64,000 bases of DNA from Pollutiaquabacter sp046052345 (GCA_046052345.1 JBJOMN010000066.1:1-64000), one strand, 5' to 3'. Shown: positions 16,878 through 25,468, counted from the stretch's first letter. The notes: generated from the letters alone by a model not told the origin. Numbers and translations: made by a program.

Positions 16878-18434
16878 ATGGACCGGATATCCATTCTTTG
16901 GGCCGACGACGAAGTCGACCTGTTACGCCCTCACCAGCTTTTCCTACAGGAGAAAGGCTACGAGGTGGTCACCGTGAGCAACGGCGAGGACGCTTTGGAT
17001 CTCGCTGCCAAGCGGCATTTCGATATCGTCTTCCTGGACGAGAACATGCCCGGGCTGTCCGGACTGGAGACGCTTTCCAGGATGAAGAACATACGTCCCG
17101 AAACGCCTGTGGTCATGATCACCAAGAGTGAGGAAGAAAAGATCATGGAGGAGGCCATCGGCAGCAAGATCGCCGACTACCTCATCAAGCCCGTCAACCC
17201 CAACCAGATTCTCCTTTCGCTGAAGAAGATCCTGGACAACCGCAGGATCATCAGCCTGAAGACCGCCTCTGCCTACCAGCAGGAGTTCCGCAATATCGGC
17301 ATGACCTTGAGCGACCGTTTGAGCTGGCAGGAGTGGACCGATGTATACCGTCGTCTGGTCTTCTGGGAGCTGGAATTGGAAAAGAGCGCCGACGAGAGCA
17401 TGTACGAGATCCTCACTTCTCAGAAGAACGAAGCGAACAATCTTTTCGCGCGCTTTGTCGAGAACAACTACCTCAAATGGCTGAAGGCTCCCGAAAAGGA
17501 GGTTCCCGTAATGTCGCATACGCTCATGAAGCGGAAAGTCCTGCCGACAGTCGATGCGTCAAGCGAGCCCGTATTCCTGATCCTCATCGATAACCTGAGG
17601 TACGACCAATGGCGCATTCTCCAGCCGGTACTCAACCGGTATTTCCGTACGCTGGAGGACGACCTTTACTGCGCCATCCTTCCCACGGCGACCCAATATG
17701 CCCGTAATGCACTCTTCGCCGGACTGATGCCGGCCGAGATCGAAGCACGATTCCCTAAACTCTGGCTGAACGACGAGGACGAAGGCGGCAAGAACATGCA
17801 CGAGGAGGAATTCCTGAACGACCTTCTGAAACGCAACAGGAAGGAATACAAATCCTCCTATACGAAGATCACCAACCTGAATGACGGGAAGAAGTTGGCG
17901 GACGACCTCCACCTGATGATGCAGAACAAGTTAAACGTGATCGTGTACAATTTCGTCGACATGCTTTCCCATGCCCGAACGGAGATGGAGATGATCCGTG
18001 AACTGGCGGACGACGAAGCGGCATACCGTTCACTCACGTTATCCTGGTTCGAACACTCTCCGCTCTTTGATGCGATCAAACGACTTGCCGACAAGAAAGT
18101 GAAGATGATCATCACCACCGACCACGGCACCATCCGGGTGAAGGAGCCGGTGAAGATCGTCGGCGACCGCACACTTAACACCAACCTGCGCTACAAGCAG
18201 GGACGGAACATGAACTACGACAGGAAGCAGGTGTTCGAGATCAAGAACCCTGCGGATGCCGGACTTCCGCGGCAGCATCTTTCGCAAGCCTTCGTCTTCG
18301 CCCGGAAAGACGACTTCTTCGCCTATCCGAACAATTACAACCATTACGTCTCCTATTACCGGAACACACTGCAGCACGGTGGCATTTCCCTGGAAGAGAT
18401 GATCGTCCCCTTCGCAGTGCTTTCCGCCAAGTGA
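16878..18434 (+). CDS. porX: PorX: response regulator with PglZ domain, type IX secretion regulator
   Basis: 518 aa. Residues 1-~120 are a CheY-like receiver with the acidic pair Asp10-Asp11, phospho-acceptor Asp54 in VFLDENMPG and Lys in YLIKPVNP. A helical linker follows, then a PglZ/alkaline-phosphatase-type domain: LILIDNLRYDQW (~234-246), LPTATQYAR with Thr270 and Thr272, NFVDMLSH, and ITTDHGT. This architecture is that of PorX, which with the PorY kinase controls type IX secretion genes in Bacteroidota; its PglZ domain has been reported to act on phosphodiester substrates. The start at 16878 is chosen because it begins directly at the receiver domain. No porY or secretion structural gene is in the window. 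Confidence 0.93.
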   Translation: MDRISILWADDEVDLLRPHQLFLQEKGYEVVTVSNGEDALDLAAKRHFDIVFLDENMPGLSGLETLSRMKNIRPETPVVMITKSEEEKIMEEAIGSKIADYLIKPVNPNQILLSLKKILDNRRIISLKTASAYQQEFRNIGMTLSDRLSWQEWTDVYRRLVFWELELEKSADESMYEILTSQKNEANNLFARFVENNYLKWLKAPEKEVPVMSHTLMKRKVLPTVDASSEPVFLILIDNLRYDQWRILQPVLNRYFRTLEDDLYCAILPTATQYARNALFAGLMPAEIEARFPKLWLNDEDEGGKNMHEEEFLNDLLKRNRKEYKSSYTKITNLNDGKKLADDLHLMMQNKLNVIVYNFVDMLSHARTEMEMIRELADDEAAYRSLTLSWFEHSPLFDAIKRLADKKVKMIITTDHGTIRVKEPVKIVGDRTLNTNLRYKQGRNMNYDRKQVFEIKNPADAGLPRQHLSQAFVFARKDDFFAYPNNYNHYVSYYRNTLQHGGISLEEMIVPFAVLSAK

Positions 18435-18457
18435 TACCCGATTTGCCGGTTTTCCGG

Positions 18458-18490
18458 AAACGGCCGTCCCCCGGGGCGGCTGTTTCATTT
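18458..18490 (+). terminator. Rho-independent terminator after porX
   Basis: AAACGGCCGTCC pairs with GGGCGGCTGTTT (two G-U pairs) in a roughly 12-bp GC-rich stem starting 24 nt after the stop, followed by CATTTTTGG. Confidence 0.7.
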
Positions 18491-18564
18491 TTGGTTTAAG
18501 ATGAATTTTTAGGGCCAAAACAGGCTGTTTTCTCATTTTCATACTGCCTTCATCCCTTTCGGGA

Positions 18565-18572
18565 TACTTTTG
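18565..18572 (+). promoter_or_regulatory. -7 box TACTTTTG before the DUF1573 pair
   Basis: Exact TAnnTTTG match, 70 nt upstream of the first DUF1573 start codon. No clear TTTG at 19-21 nt upstream. The ~60-nt leader is longer than for most other promoters seen here. Confidence 0.6.
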
Positions 18573-18642
18573 GCAAACAATTTGCAAAGGGAGACGTAAC
18601 AATCACCCCGATCATCACTCGGCTAAAAAATCCGACCCCGTC

Positions 18643-19143
18643 ATGAAAAAAATGAAACTTCCCCTAAAAGCCGCCCTGCTCGGGCTGCTCATCAGCACCT
18701 CCTGGAGCTGGAGTGCTGCCGCACAGGATGCGCCTGCACCTGCCAAGGAGGATAACCCCAACGCTCCTGAGATAACCTTCGAAACAGAGGTTCACGATTA
18801 CGGCACGATCAAGCAGGGTGCTGACGGCAACTGCGAATTCAAATTCAAGAACACCGGCAAAGAGCCGCTGATCATCTCCAATGCCAAAGGAAGCTGCGGC
18901 TGCACAGTGCCCACCTACCCGAAGGAGCCCATCATGAAAGGCCAGACCGGCATCATCAAAGTCCACTACGACACCAAACGTGTCGGCGCCTTCACGAAAA
19001 CGGTCACGCTCAACTCCAACGCAAAGACGGACACCAAGACACTTACCATAAAAGGCGTCGTGGAGGCCGTGGAAGACCAGCCGGCGGAACAGGCCACTCC
19101 ATTCAAGAAGACCGGAGGCATGCCGCTGGAAAACAGCAAGTGA
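18643..19143 (+). CDS. Exported DUF1573 protein, first of a tandem pair
   Basis: 166 aa. A signal peptide (basic MKKMKLPLK, hydrophobic core, cleavage near SAAAQ) is followed by one DUF1573 immunoglobulin-like domain: FETEVHDYGTIKQG, FKFKNTGKEPLIISNA, SCGCTVPTYPKEPI and VTLNSNA. The paired Cys in SCGCT are conserved in the family. These periplasmic or surface proteins are common in Bacteroidota and have no established biochemical role. The C-terminal ~25 residues are polar and low in structure. It is about 55% identical by eye to the next gene, indicating a tandem duplication. Confidence 0.93.
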   Translation: MKKMKLPLKAALLGLLISTSWSWSAAAQDAPAPAKEDNPNAPEITFETEVHDYGTIKQGADGNCEFKFKNTGKEPLIISNAKGSCGCTVPTYPKEPIMKGQTGIIKVHYDTKRVGAFTKTVTLNSNAKTDTKTLTIKGVVEAVEDQPAEQATPFKKTGGMPLENSK

Positions 19144-19193
19144 AATCAACAAATAAGCAAATATCTCATTCACACTAAAAACCGAAAGTAATC

Positions 19194-19649
19194 ATGAAAA
19201 AAGTACTGTTAGCCGCTTCACTTTGCCTCTCCGTGGCATTCGTCAACGCGCAATCTTCCACCAATGCTCCTGTGCTTCAGCCTCAGGAGAACAAGAATGC
19301 TCCTGAAATCAAGTTCACGGTCGAAGAGTACAACTTCGGCACCATCAAGCAGGGCGACAAAGTCACTTACGACTTCAACTTCGAGAACTCCGGCAAAGAG
19401 CCGTTGATCATCTCCTCCGCTCAGGGATCCTGCGGATGCACCGTTCCCCAGTGGCCGAAAGAGCCGATCACCAAAGGCGGCAAAGGAACCATCCACGTCG
19501 AATTCAACTCTGCCGGTAAAATGGGCATGCAGGACAAGACGGTCACCATCAGCTCTAACGCCAAGTCCGGCCAGAAAGTCCTTCACCTGAAAGGAAACGT
19601 TGAAGCCGTTCCGGCAGACAACACCGCAGCTCCTGCTGAGAAGAAGTAA
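19194..19649 (+). CDS. Exported DUF1573 protein, second of a tandem pair
   Basis: 151 aa paralogue of the preceding gene with the same order: signal peptide (MKKVLLAASLCLSVAFVNAQ), a short Pro/Gln/Asn linker, then VEEYNFGTIKQGD, FNFENSGKEPLIISSA, SCGCTVPQWPKEPI and VTISSNA. Separated from it by 50 bp and presumably co-transcribed. The strong hairpin at 19674-19706 ends the unit. Function unknown. Confidence 0.93.
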   Translation: MKKVLLAASLCLSVAFVNAQSSTNAPVLQPQENKNAPEIKFTVEEYNFGTIKQGDKVTYDFNFENSGKEPLIISSAQGSCGCTVPQWPKEPITKGGKGTIHVEFNSAGKMGMQDKTVTISSNAKSGQKVLHLKGNVEAVPADNTAAPAEKK

Positions 19650-19673
19650 TCCTCGCAGAAATTGCTTAAATTT

Positions 19674-19706
19674 GAAGCCCTTCCTCGTGAAGGGCTTCTT
19701 TTTTTA
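19674..19706 (+). terminator. Strong rho-independent terminator after DUF1573 pair
   Basis: A perfect 10-bp stem GAAGCCCTTC / GAAGGGCTTC with loop CTCGT is followed by a 7-T tract. It starts 24 nt after the stop codon and ends only 15 nt before the next start codon. Confidence 0.9.
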
Positions 19707-19720
19707 CCACCCTACGGATC

Positions 19721-20947
19721 ATGCCGCACGTTTCAAAAAAAGGGCAGGAAATGCCCCCATCCCCCATCCGCAAACTTGTTCCTTTTGCCGAAAAGGCCAA
19801 AAAAGAAGGGCGCAAGATCTATCATCTGAATATCGGTCAGCCGGACATCGAAACTCCCGAGACGATGCTGAAAGCGATACACGAGTTTCCGCTGAAGGTG
19901 GTGGAATACAGCCATTCGGCCGGCATCGAATCCTATCGCAGGAAGCTGACCACCTATTACAAGAGGTACGGCATATCACTGGATTATACCGAGATCATGG
20001 TGACCACCGGCGGTTCGGAGGCCATCGAGATCGCGATGATGAGCGCATTGAACGAAGGAGACGAGGTCATCATTCCCGAACCGTTTTACGCCAATTACAA
20101 CGGCTTCTCCACCCAGGCGAATGTCAAAGTGGTGCCTATCCGCTCTACCATCGACACCGGCTTCGCGCTGCCGCCCGTTGAAGAGTTCGAAAAGCTGATT
20201 ACGCCGCGTACACGTGCGATCATGATCTGCAATCCGAACAACCCGACGGGCTATCTGTACTCCCGCGAGGAACTCGAATCCCTGAAGGAAATCGTCCGCA
20301 AGCACGATCTCTGGCTGTTCTCCGACGAGGTGTACAGGGAATTCTGTTACGACGGAAAACAGTACTTCTCCGTCATGAACCTGGAAGGGATCGAACAGAA
20401 CGTGGTCATGCTGGACTCCATCTCCAAACGCTACAGTGCGTGCGGAGCGCGTATCGGCGCTCTTATTTCCCGCAATAAGGACCTCATGGCTACCGCGCTG
20501 AAGTTCGCCCAGGCCAGGCTCAGTCCGCCGACGTTCGGTCAGGTGGCCGCAGAAGCGGCGATTGACACTCCCGACAGCTACTTTGAAAAGGTGAAGGCGG
20601 AATATGTTTCGCGCAGGGACTTTGTCGTGGAGGCACTCAACCGGATGGAAGGCGTCTACTGTCCGAAACCGAGCGGCGCATTCTATTGCATCGCCCGGCT
20701 CCCTATCGACAATGCTGACAAGTTCTGTCAGTGGCTGTTGGAGAAATTCTCGTTCGAGAACCGGACGGTCATGCTCGCTCCTGCCACCGGCTTCTACTCC
20801 AATCCCTCCTTAGGGACCGACGAGGTGCGTATCGCCTATGTTCTGAACAAGGAAGACTTGGGACACGCCATGCAGTGTCTCGACGAAGCGCTGAAGGTCT
20901 ATCCGGGAAGAAGGATCGAAGCCGGCGTACTCAACACAGCCGGATAA
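19721..20947 (+). CDS. PLP-dependent aminotransferase class I/II (aspartate aminotransferase-like)
   Basis: 408 aa fold-type I aminotransferase. Motifs: LNIGQPDIETPE near the N-terminus, TTGGSEAIEIAMM, CNPNNPTGYLYS, SDEVYREFCYDG, and the PLP lysine in DSISKRYSACGARIG. The C-terminal Arg for the substrate carboxylate lies in DEVRIAYVLN. It probably transaminates aspartate or a related amino acid; exact substrate is not determinable. The start follows the terminator by 15 bp, so its promoter must overlap or precede the hairpin; TAAATTTG at 19667-19674 is the only box-like candidate. The stop is 3 bp from that of the convergent NamZ-like gene. Confidence 0.92.
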   Translation: MPHVSKKGQEMPPSPIRKLVPFAEKAKKEGRKIYHLNIGQPDIETPETMLKAIHEFPLKVVEYSHSAGIESYRRKLTTYYKRYGISLDYTEIMVTTGGSEAIEIAMMSALNEGDEVIIPEPFYANYNGFSTQANVKVVPIRSTIDTGFALPPVEEFEKLITPRTRAIMICNPNNPTGYLYSREELESLKEIVRKHDLWLFSDEVYREFCYDGKQYFSVMNLEGIEQNVVMLDSISKRYSACGARIGALISRNKDLMATALKFAQARLSPPTFGQVAAEAAIDTPDSYFEKVKAEYVSRRDFVVEALNRMEGVYCPKPSGAFYCIARLPIDNADKFCQWLLEKFSFENRTVMLAPATGFYSNPSLGTDEVRIAYVLNKEDLGHAMQCLDEALKVYPGRRIEAGVLNTAG

Positions 20948-20950
20948 TAC

Positions 20951-22201
20951 TCACTCGAAGTCAGGATAAAGCAGATAGTTGGCGCGAACAGTCTTATAGT
21001 CCCGGAGTTCCTTTTCCCAGCTCTTACGGATTTCATCTTCGCTCAGCCCCTTTTTGATTTGCTGCTGTAAATCGGCGGTCCCTGCCAGCTTGCTGAAGAA
21101 GGGAGTAAAAAACCGATCCTTGTCAGGATAGGCCGCATAAGCCTGCAAGAGCCACTTGAGTTCCAATCGTGTCGGATATCTCCCGCCGGAGGGGTCGTAG
21201 CTGTTGCGCAGGTCGGTACCGTGACAAAGGGTATCCGCATAGGGCGGGTTCACGGCGACTCCCGGAATATTACGCGGCTTGAACGAAAAATCCCCGGCGG
21301 CGAATTCCGGAAATCCGAAACACTCGAACGGATATTCGGTTCCACGACCGAGGCTGACCCTCGTGCCCTCAAAAAAGCAGAGGGAAGGGTACAGTAAAAT
21401 GGCATTCATATTCCTCAGGTTGGGAGAAGGTCGGCTGTCGATGACCGCCGGCAAACGGTGGGAATAATTCAGCATGGTAATCACTTTCAACTTACAGGGC
21501 TTAGCGGATTTCAACCAGCCCTCCCCTGACAGCATACGGGCATACTCGCCTACCGTGCACCCGTGCACCACGGGAACAGGATTCATTCCTACGAACGAGC
21601 GATAGGCCGTATCCAGCACCGGCCCGTCGATATAATGACCGTTCGGATCGGGGCGGTCAAGCACGATGAATTCGATATCACGGTCGGCGGCGGCCTCCAT
21701 GACATATTGCAAGGTGGATATGTAGGTATAAAACCTTACTCCTACGTCCTGGATATCAAACACGACCACATCCACCCCTTCGAGATCTTGCGGGTCAGGT
21801 TTCAGTTTCTTACCGTACAGCGAAACGACCTGTATGCCGGTTTGCGGATCTCTTCCGTCCTTGACGTGGTCGCCGGCACCGGCTTCCCCTCTGAAACCAT
21901 GTTCAGGAGCGAACACCCGCTTCACGTCGACCTTGGCCGAAACCAATATGTCTACAAGATGTCTGTCGCCGGAAACGGAAGTCTGATTGGCGACGACGGC
22001 AACGACCTTGCCTTTGAGAAGCGGCAGGTATTGATCTGTGCGGTCCGCACCGGTCATGAGTTCGTATCCGAAGACGGTCTTAGCCTTTCCTGCGGAGTCA
22101 CCGCTCACCGCTTCCGTTGTGCGAGCCGCCGGCCGACTGCAGGAAAATAGCAGGAGCAGTACGGGAAGAAGGGAGGAAAAGGATGGCCGGTAAGGGGTCA
22201 T
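20951..22201 (-). CDS. DUF1343 / NamZ-like exo-beta-N-acetylmuramidase, lipoprotein
   Basis: 416 aa with a lipoprotein signal: hydrophobic run VLLLLFSC and Cys21 as lipid anchor, so it should be periplasmic and membrane-tethered. The body matches the DUF1343 (YbbC/NamZ) family: VVANQTS, RVFAPEHGFRG, FDIQDVGVRFYTYISTLQ, VLDRPDPNG, and YPSLCFFEGTRVSLGRGTEY. NamZ removes N-acetylmuramic acid from non-reducing ends of peptidoglycan fragments, so cell-wall recycling is the likely role. A possible box TAGCTTTA lies on the minus strand at 22239-22246. Confidence 0.92.
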   Translation of the reverse strand: MTPYRPSFSSLLPVLLLLFSCSRPAARTTEAVSGDSAGKAKTVFGYELMTGADRTDQYLPLLKGKVVAVVANQTSVSGDRHLVDILVSAKVDVKRVFAPEHGFRGEAGAGDHVKDGRDPQTGIQVVSLYGKKLKPDPQDLEGVDVVVFDIQDVGVRFYTYISTLQYVMEAAADRDIEFIVLDRPDPNGHYIDGPVLDTAYRSFVGMNPVPVVHGCTVGEYARMLSGEGWLKSAKPCKLKVITMLNYSHRLPAVIDSRPSPNLRNMNAILLYPSLCFFEGTRVSLGRGTEYPFECFGFPEFAAGDFSFKPRNIPGVAVNPPYADTLCHGTDLRNSYDPSGGRYPTRLELKWLLQAYAAYPDKDRFFTPFFSKLAGTADLQQQIKKGLSEDEIRKSWEKELRDYKTVRANYLLYPDFE

Positions 22202-22219
22202 TCGACAGAGCTTATGATG

Positions 22220-22227
22220 TATCTTTA
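22220..22227 (+). promoter_or_regulatory. Possible -7 box (TATCTTTA) of LolC/E-like gene
   Basis: One mismatch from TAnnTTTG, 32 nt upstream of the GTG start. No -33 element seen. It faces a similar candidate (TAGCTTTA) for the divergent NamZ-like gene, so the 58-bp spacer would hold both promoters. Confidence 0.4.
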
Positions 22228-22259
22228 TCGCAGTCAGGTAAAGCTACAAACTTTCCTTC

Positions 22260-23483
22260 GTGAGCACTGAACGCCTCATCGCCCGTCGCATCGTTTTTTC
22301 CACGGAAGGCCGTCGACGCCTCTCCCGCCCGGTGACACGCATCGCCACTTTCGGAATCATTCTAGGATGTGCAGTCATGGTGCTTGCGGTTTCGATCGTA
22401 GACGGTTTCAAGAAGGAGATACGCGACAAGCTGACGGGCTTCAACGGTCATATTCAGGTCAGCCGTTTCGACCGGAACTTCAGCTACGAGTCCACGCCTT
22501 TTTCCATGAATGCTTCCGAGGAACGGTTCCTGAAAGGACTCCCGGAAGTCCGGCATGTCCAGCATTTCGCCACCAAGGCCGGCATCCTGAAAAAAGGCTC
22601 CGCCCTGCTCGGTGTCGTGGCAAAAGGTGTCGATACGTCCTATGACTGGACGTTTTTCCGTAAGAACCTGCTCCAAGGACGTGTATTGAATGCCGCAGCA
22701 GTGAACCCTTTGAATGAAGCGGTCATCTCCGAATCAATGGCGGTAAAACTCAATGTGAGTGTCGGAGATTCGCTGGTGATGTATTTCATACAGGACCCTC
22801 CCAGGGCGCGCAAGATCCATATTGCCGGGATTTACGCGACGGGATTCGAGGAATTCGACAAGTTATACCTGTTGTGTGATATCGGGCTGATACGAAAACT
22901 CAACGGATGGGAGCAGGAAGAGACAGGCGGCATCGAAATACAGCTGCAGGAGACCGACGGATTAGAAGAGACCACGCAGAAAATCTATGCGGGCCTGGCT
23001 TCAGACCTGAATGCACGCTCAATTCGGGAGATGTATCCGCAGATATTCGACTGGCTGGAGCTGCAGGATGTGAATGCGGCCATCATCATCGCTTTGATGG
23101 TTATTGTATCCGGAATCAATATGATTTCCGCTTTGCTGGTCGTACTCCTGGAACGTATCGGAATGATCGGGACCATGAAAGCCATCGGCAGCTCGGACGG
23201 ACAGCTGAGGCGCATATTCCTTTGGGTATCCTTCTATATCGTGGGGAGAGGAGTCCTTCTGGGCAATGCTATCGGTATAGGACTGGTGCTGCTGCAGCAG
23301 CAGTTGCATCTGGTCCCGTTGGAGCGCGCGTCCTATTATATCGACTACGTGCCTGTCCTGTTGGACCCGTTGAAACTGTTATTGCTGACGGGGGGCACCT
23401 TGGCAGCCTGCGTCAGCCTTCTGGTATTGCCCACCCTGATGATCCGAAAAGTGCAGCCGGTCAGCGCCCTCAGGTTCTCCTAA
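22260..23483 (+). CDS. LolC/LolE-like ABC transporter permease (FtsX/MacB core)
   Basis: 407 aa starting at GTG 22260. The first membrane segment lies near residues 24-45 (IATFGIILGCAVMVLAVSIV), then a ~230-residue periplasmic domain, and three C-terminal membrane segments: IIIALMVIVSGINMISALLV, a central one after LERIGMIGTMKAIGSSD, and one before TLMIRKVQPVSALRFS. This MacB/FtsX topology with the GMIGTMKAIG coupling motif fits LolC/E, which extract lipoproteins from the inner membrane. The ATPase partner is not adjacent; the LolD-like ATPase at 63130 is paired with another permease. Confidence 0.87.
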   Translation: MSTERLIARRIVFSTEGRRRLSRPVTRIATFGIILGCAVMVLAVSIVDGFKKEIRDKLTGFNGHIQVSRFDRNFSYESTPFSMNASEERFLKGLPEVRHVQHFATKAGILKKGSALLGVVAKGVDTSYDWTFFRKNLLQGRVLNAAAVNPLNEAVISESMAVKLNVSVGDSLVMYFIQDPPRARKIHIAGIYATGFEEFDKLYLLCDIGLIRKLNGWEQEETGGIEIQLQETDGLEETTQKIYAGLASDLNARSIREMYPQIFDWLELQDVNAAIIIALMVIVSGINMISALLVVLLERIGMIGTMKAIGSSDGQLRRIFLWVSFYIVGRGVLLGNAIGIGLVLLQQQLHLVPLERASYYIDYVPVLLDPLKLLLLTGGTLAACVSLLVLPTLMIRKVQPVSALRFS

Positions 23484-23500
23484 GGGTGCTTTTTTTTGCG

Positions 23501-23508
23501 TATCTTTG
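23501..23508 (+). promoter_or_regulatory. -7 box TATCTTTG of cysteine synthase gene
   Basis: Exact TAnnTTTG match 68 nt upstream of the ATG, directly after the preceding gene. The predicted leader is about 60 nt and contains the hairpin at 23529-23552. Confidence 0.65.
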
Positions 23509-23528
23509 TTTATGATTCACCCTAAGCT

Positions 23529-23552
23529 TTTTATCGCTAAATGGTGATAAAA
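23529..23552 (+). promoter_or_regulatory. Hairpin in the leader of the cysteine synthase mRNA
   Basis: TTTTATC pairs with GATAAAA, extended by a G-U and a C-G pair to a 9-bp stem with a 6-nt loop. It is AT-rich and not followed by a T tract, so it is not a terminator. A regulatory role is only a possibility. Confidence 0.4.
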
Positions 23553-23576
23553 TATTGATTATTAATACTATATAAA

Positions 23577-24575
23577 ATGGCAAAGAACCCCGCCAAAAAG
23601 ACCTGCGACAACATCCTGGAAGCTATCGGCAACACCCCACTGGTGAGGCTGAATAAAGTTGTGGAGGGTGTCCCTGCCACCGTTTACGCAAAGGTGGAGA
23701 CCTTCAATCCGGGCAATTCGATCAAAGACCGTATGGCACTTAAAATGATCGAGGATGCTGAGAAAGCCGGTATTTTAAAGCCCGGTGGCACCATCATCGA
23801 AGGCACATCCGGGAATACGGGTATGGGACTTGCCATCGCGGGCATCGTGAAGGGCTACAAGTGCATCTTCACCACCACCGACAAGCAATCCAAGGAAAAG
23901 GTAGACGCCCTGAAGGCATTCGGCGCCGAGGTCATCGTCTGTCCGACCAATGTAGAACCGGAGGACCCTCGCTCGTATTATTCGGTAGCTGCCAGGCTTA
24001 ACCGTGAAATTCCAAATTCGTTTTATCCGAACCAATACGATAACCTCTCGAACTCCCAGGCTCATTATGAGCAGACGGGTCCTGAAATCTGGGAGCAGAC
24101 GGAAGGCAAAATCACCCATCTCGTCGTTGGCGCCGGAACGGGTGGCACCATTTGCGGCACTGCGCGCTTTCTGAAGGAAAAGAATCCTGCTGTGCAGATC
24201 TGGGGCATCGACACCTACGGATCGGTTTTGAAGAAGATCCGGGACACCGGTGAATTCGACAAAAACGAAATCTACCCGTATGTCACCGAAGGTATCGGTG
24301 AAGATTTCGTTCCCGGCAATTACCGCTTCGAACTCATCGACCACTTTGAAAAAGTAAGTGACAAGGACGGCGCTGTCATGACCCGCGAGATCGTGCGTAA
24401 AGAGGGTATCTGGGTGGGTAATTCCGCCGGATCCGCTGTCGCAGGGTTGCTTCAACTGAAGGACCGTCTTAAACCTACCGATGTAGTGGTCATCATTTTC
24501 CACGACCACGGATCACGCTATCTGGCCAAGATCTTCAACGACGACTGGATGAAGAAGATGGGGTACATGGATTAA
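23577..24575 (+). CDS. Cysteine synthase / cystathionine beta-synthase-like PLP enzyme
   Basis: 332 aa fold-type II PLP enzyme. IGNTPLVRLNKV opens the domain; the PLP lysine lies in NPGNSIKDRMALKM; TSGNTGMGLAIAG binds the substrate carboxylate; GAGTGGTICGTARFLKE holds the phosphate; GNSAGSAVAG closes the site. PNQYDNLSNSQAHYEQTGPE is the region that distinguishes CBS-like members from plain O-acetylserine sulfhydrylases, so either cysteine synthesis or cystathionine formation is possible. No C-terminal CBS regulatory domains are present. Spelling of the active site is intact. Downstream spacing (59 bp) to the next gene suggests possible co-transcription. Confidence 0.9.
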   Translation: MAKNPAKKTCDNILEAIGNTPLVRLNKVVEGVPATVYAKVETFNPGNSIKDRMALKMIEDAEKAGILKPGGTIIEGTSGNTGMGLAIAGIVKGYKCIFTTTDKQSKEKVDALKAFGAEVIVCPTNVEPEDPRSYYSVAARLNREIPNSFYPNQYDNLSNSQAHYEQTGPEIWEQTEGKITHLVVGAGTGGTICGTARFLKEKNPAVQIWGIDTYGSVLKKIRDTGEFDKNEIYPYVTEGIGEDFVPGNYRFELIDHFEKVSDKDGAVMTREIVRKEGIWVGNSAGSAVAGLLQLKDRLKPTDVVVIIFHDHGSRYLAKIFNDDWMKKMGYMD

Positions 24576-24634
24576 GGCCTTCCGGCCCTCCGTACCTGCC
24601 ATCTATATTCAGCCGGCGGATTATCCTTTAACGG

Positions 24635-25462
24635 TTGATCCACGTTCCCGTGCCACCCTCGACCCTACTCGATCAAACCGGCTATCCCGTCACCCTGACC
24701 GGAATTCCGAAGCGTATCATTTCGCTGGTGCCTTCCCAGACCGGCTTGCTGCATACACTGGGCCTGGAATCCGAGACAGTCGGAATCACCCGCTTCTGCA
24801 TCGAACCTGATGCTTGGTATCGCACTAAAACCCGTGTCGGAGGAACCAAGCAGGTGAATCACGAAATCATCCGTGAGCTCGCTCCTGACTTGATTCTCGG
24901 AAACAAGGAAGAGAATTCGCAAGCGGATGTTGAAGCATTGCGCGAACTGTACCCGGTCTGGCTGAGCGATGTCATAACGGTCGGCGATGCGGTGAGCATG
25001 ATACGACAGGTCGGCGGGATGACGGGGAAAGGAATCGAAGCTGAAATGCTTTCATCCGCCATAGAAGCCGCCTATTCGCGGCTGCAACTCTCCGGACGAA
25101 GCGGAACTCCGTTAAGGGTGGCTTATCTGATCTGGAATGAACCGCTGATGGCTGCGGGTGCTGGCACCTTCATTCATTCGATGATGCAAGGTTGCGGCTG
25201 GATCAATTGTTTCGGGAACAAGGACCGTTATCCGCTGATCACTGAGGAGGAGCTCCAAGAACAGGCACCGGATGTCATCCTTCTCTCGACAGAACCCTAT
25301 CCTTTCAACAGGGATCATTGTCAGCGTCTGAGCGGATCCCTCGGAATCAGGACCGAACTGGTCGACGGGGAAGCGTTCTCCTGGTACGGACCGAGGATGC
25401 TGCAGTCGTTCGACCAATTAACGGAACTTGACACGGCCTTGAGAATGTCCTCCAAGGGATAA
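24635..25462 (+). CDS. Periplasmic-binding-protein-like protein (BtuF/helical-backbone type) lacking a signal peptide
   Basis: 275 aa. PKRIISLVPSQTGLLHTLG, LAPDLILGNKEEN, and APDVILLSTEPYPF are the usual landmarks of BtuF/FepB-type binding proteins, with two lobes joined by a long helix. The frame has no ATG near its beginning; TTG at 24635-24637 fits, giving MIHVPVPPSTLLDQ. There is no hydrophobic leader, so the protein should be cytoplasmic unless a start is missed. No permease or ATPase of a metal/cobalamin importer is nearby. The ligand is unknown. The gene lies between a cysteine synthase and a patatin gene. Confidence 0.82.
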   Translation: MIHVPVPPSTLLDQTGYPVTLTGIPKRIISLVPSQTGLLHTLGLESETVGITRFCIEPDAWYRTKTRVGGTKQVNHEIIRELAPDLILGNKEENSQADVEALRELYPVWLSDVITVGDAVSMIRQVGGMTGKGIEAEMLSSAIEAAYSRLQLSGRSGTPLRVAYLIWNEPLMAAGAGTFIHSMMQGCGWINCFGNKDRYPLITEEELQEQAPDVILLSTEPYPFNRDHCQRLSGSLGIRTELVDGEAFSWYGPRMLQSFDQLTELDTALRMSSKG

Positions 25463-25468
25463 AAAACG

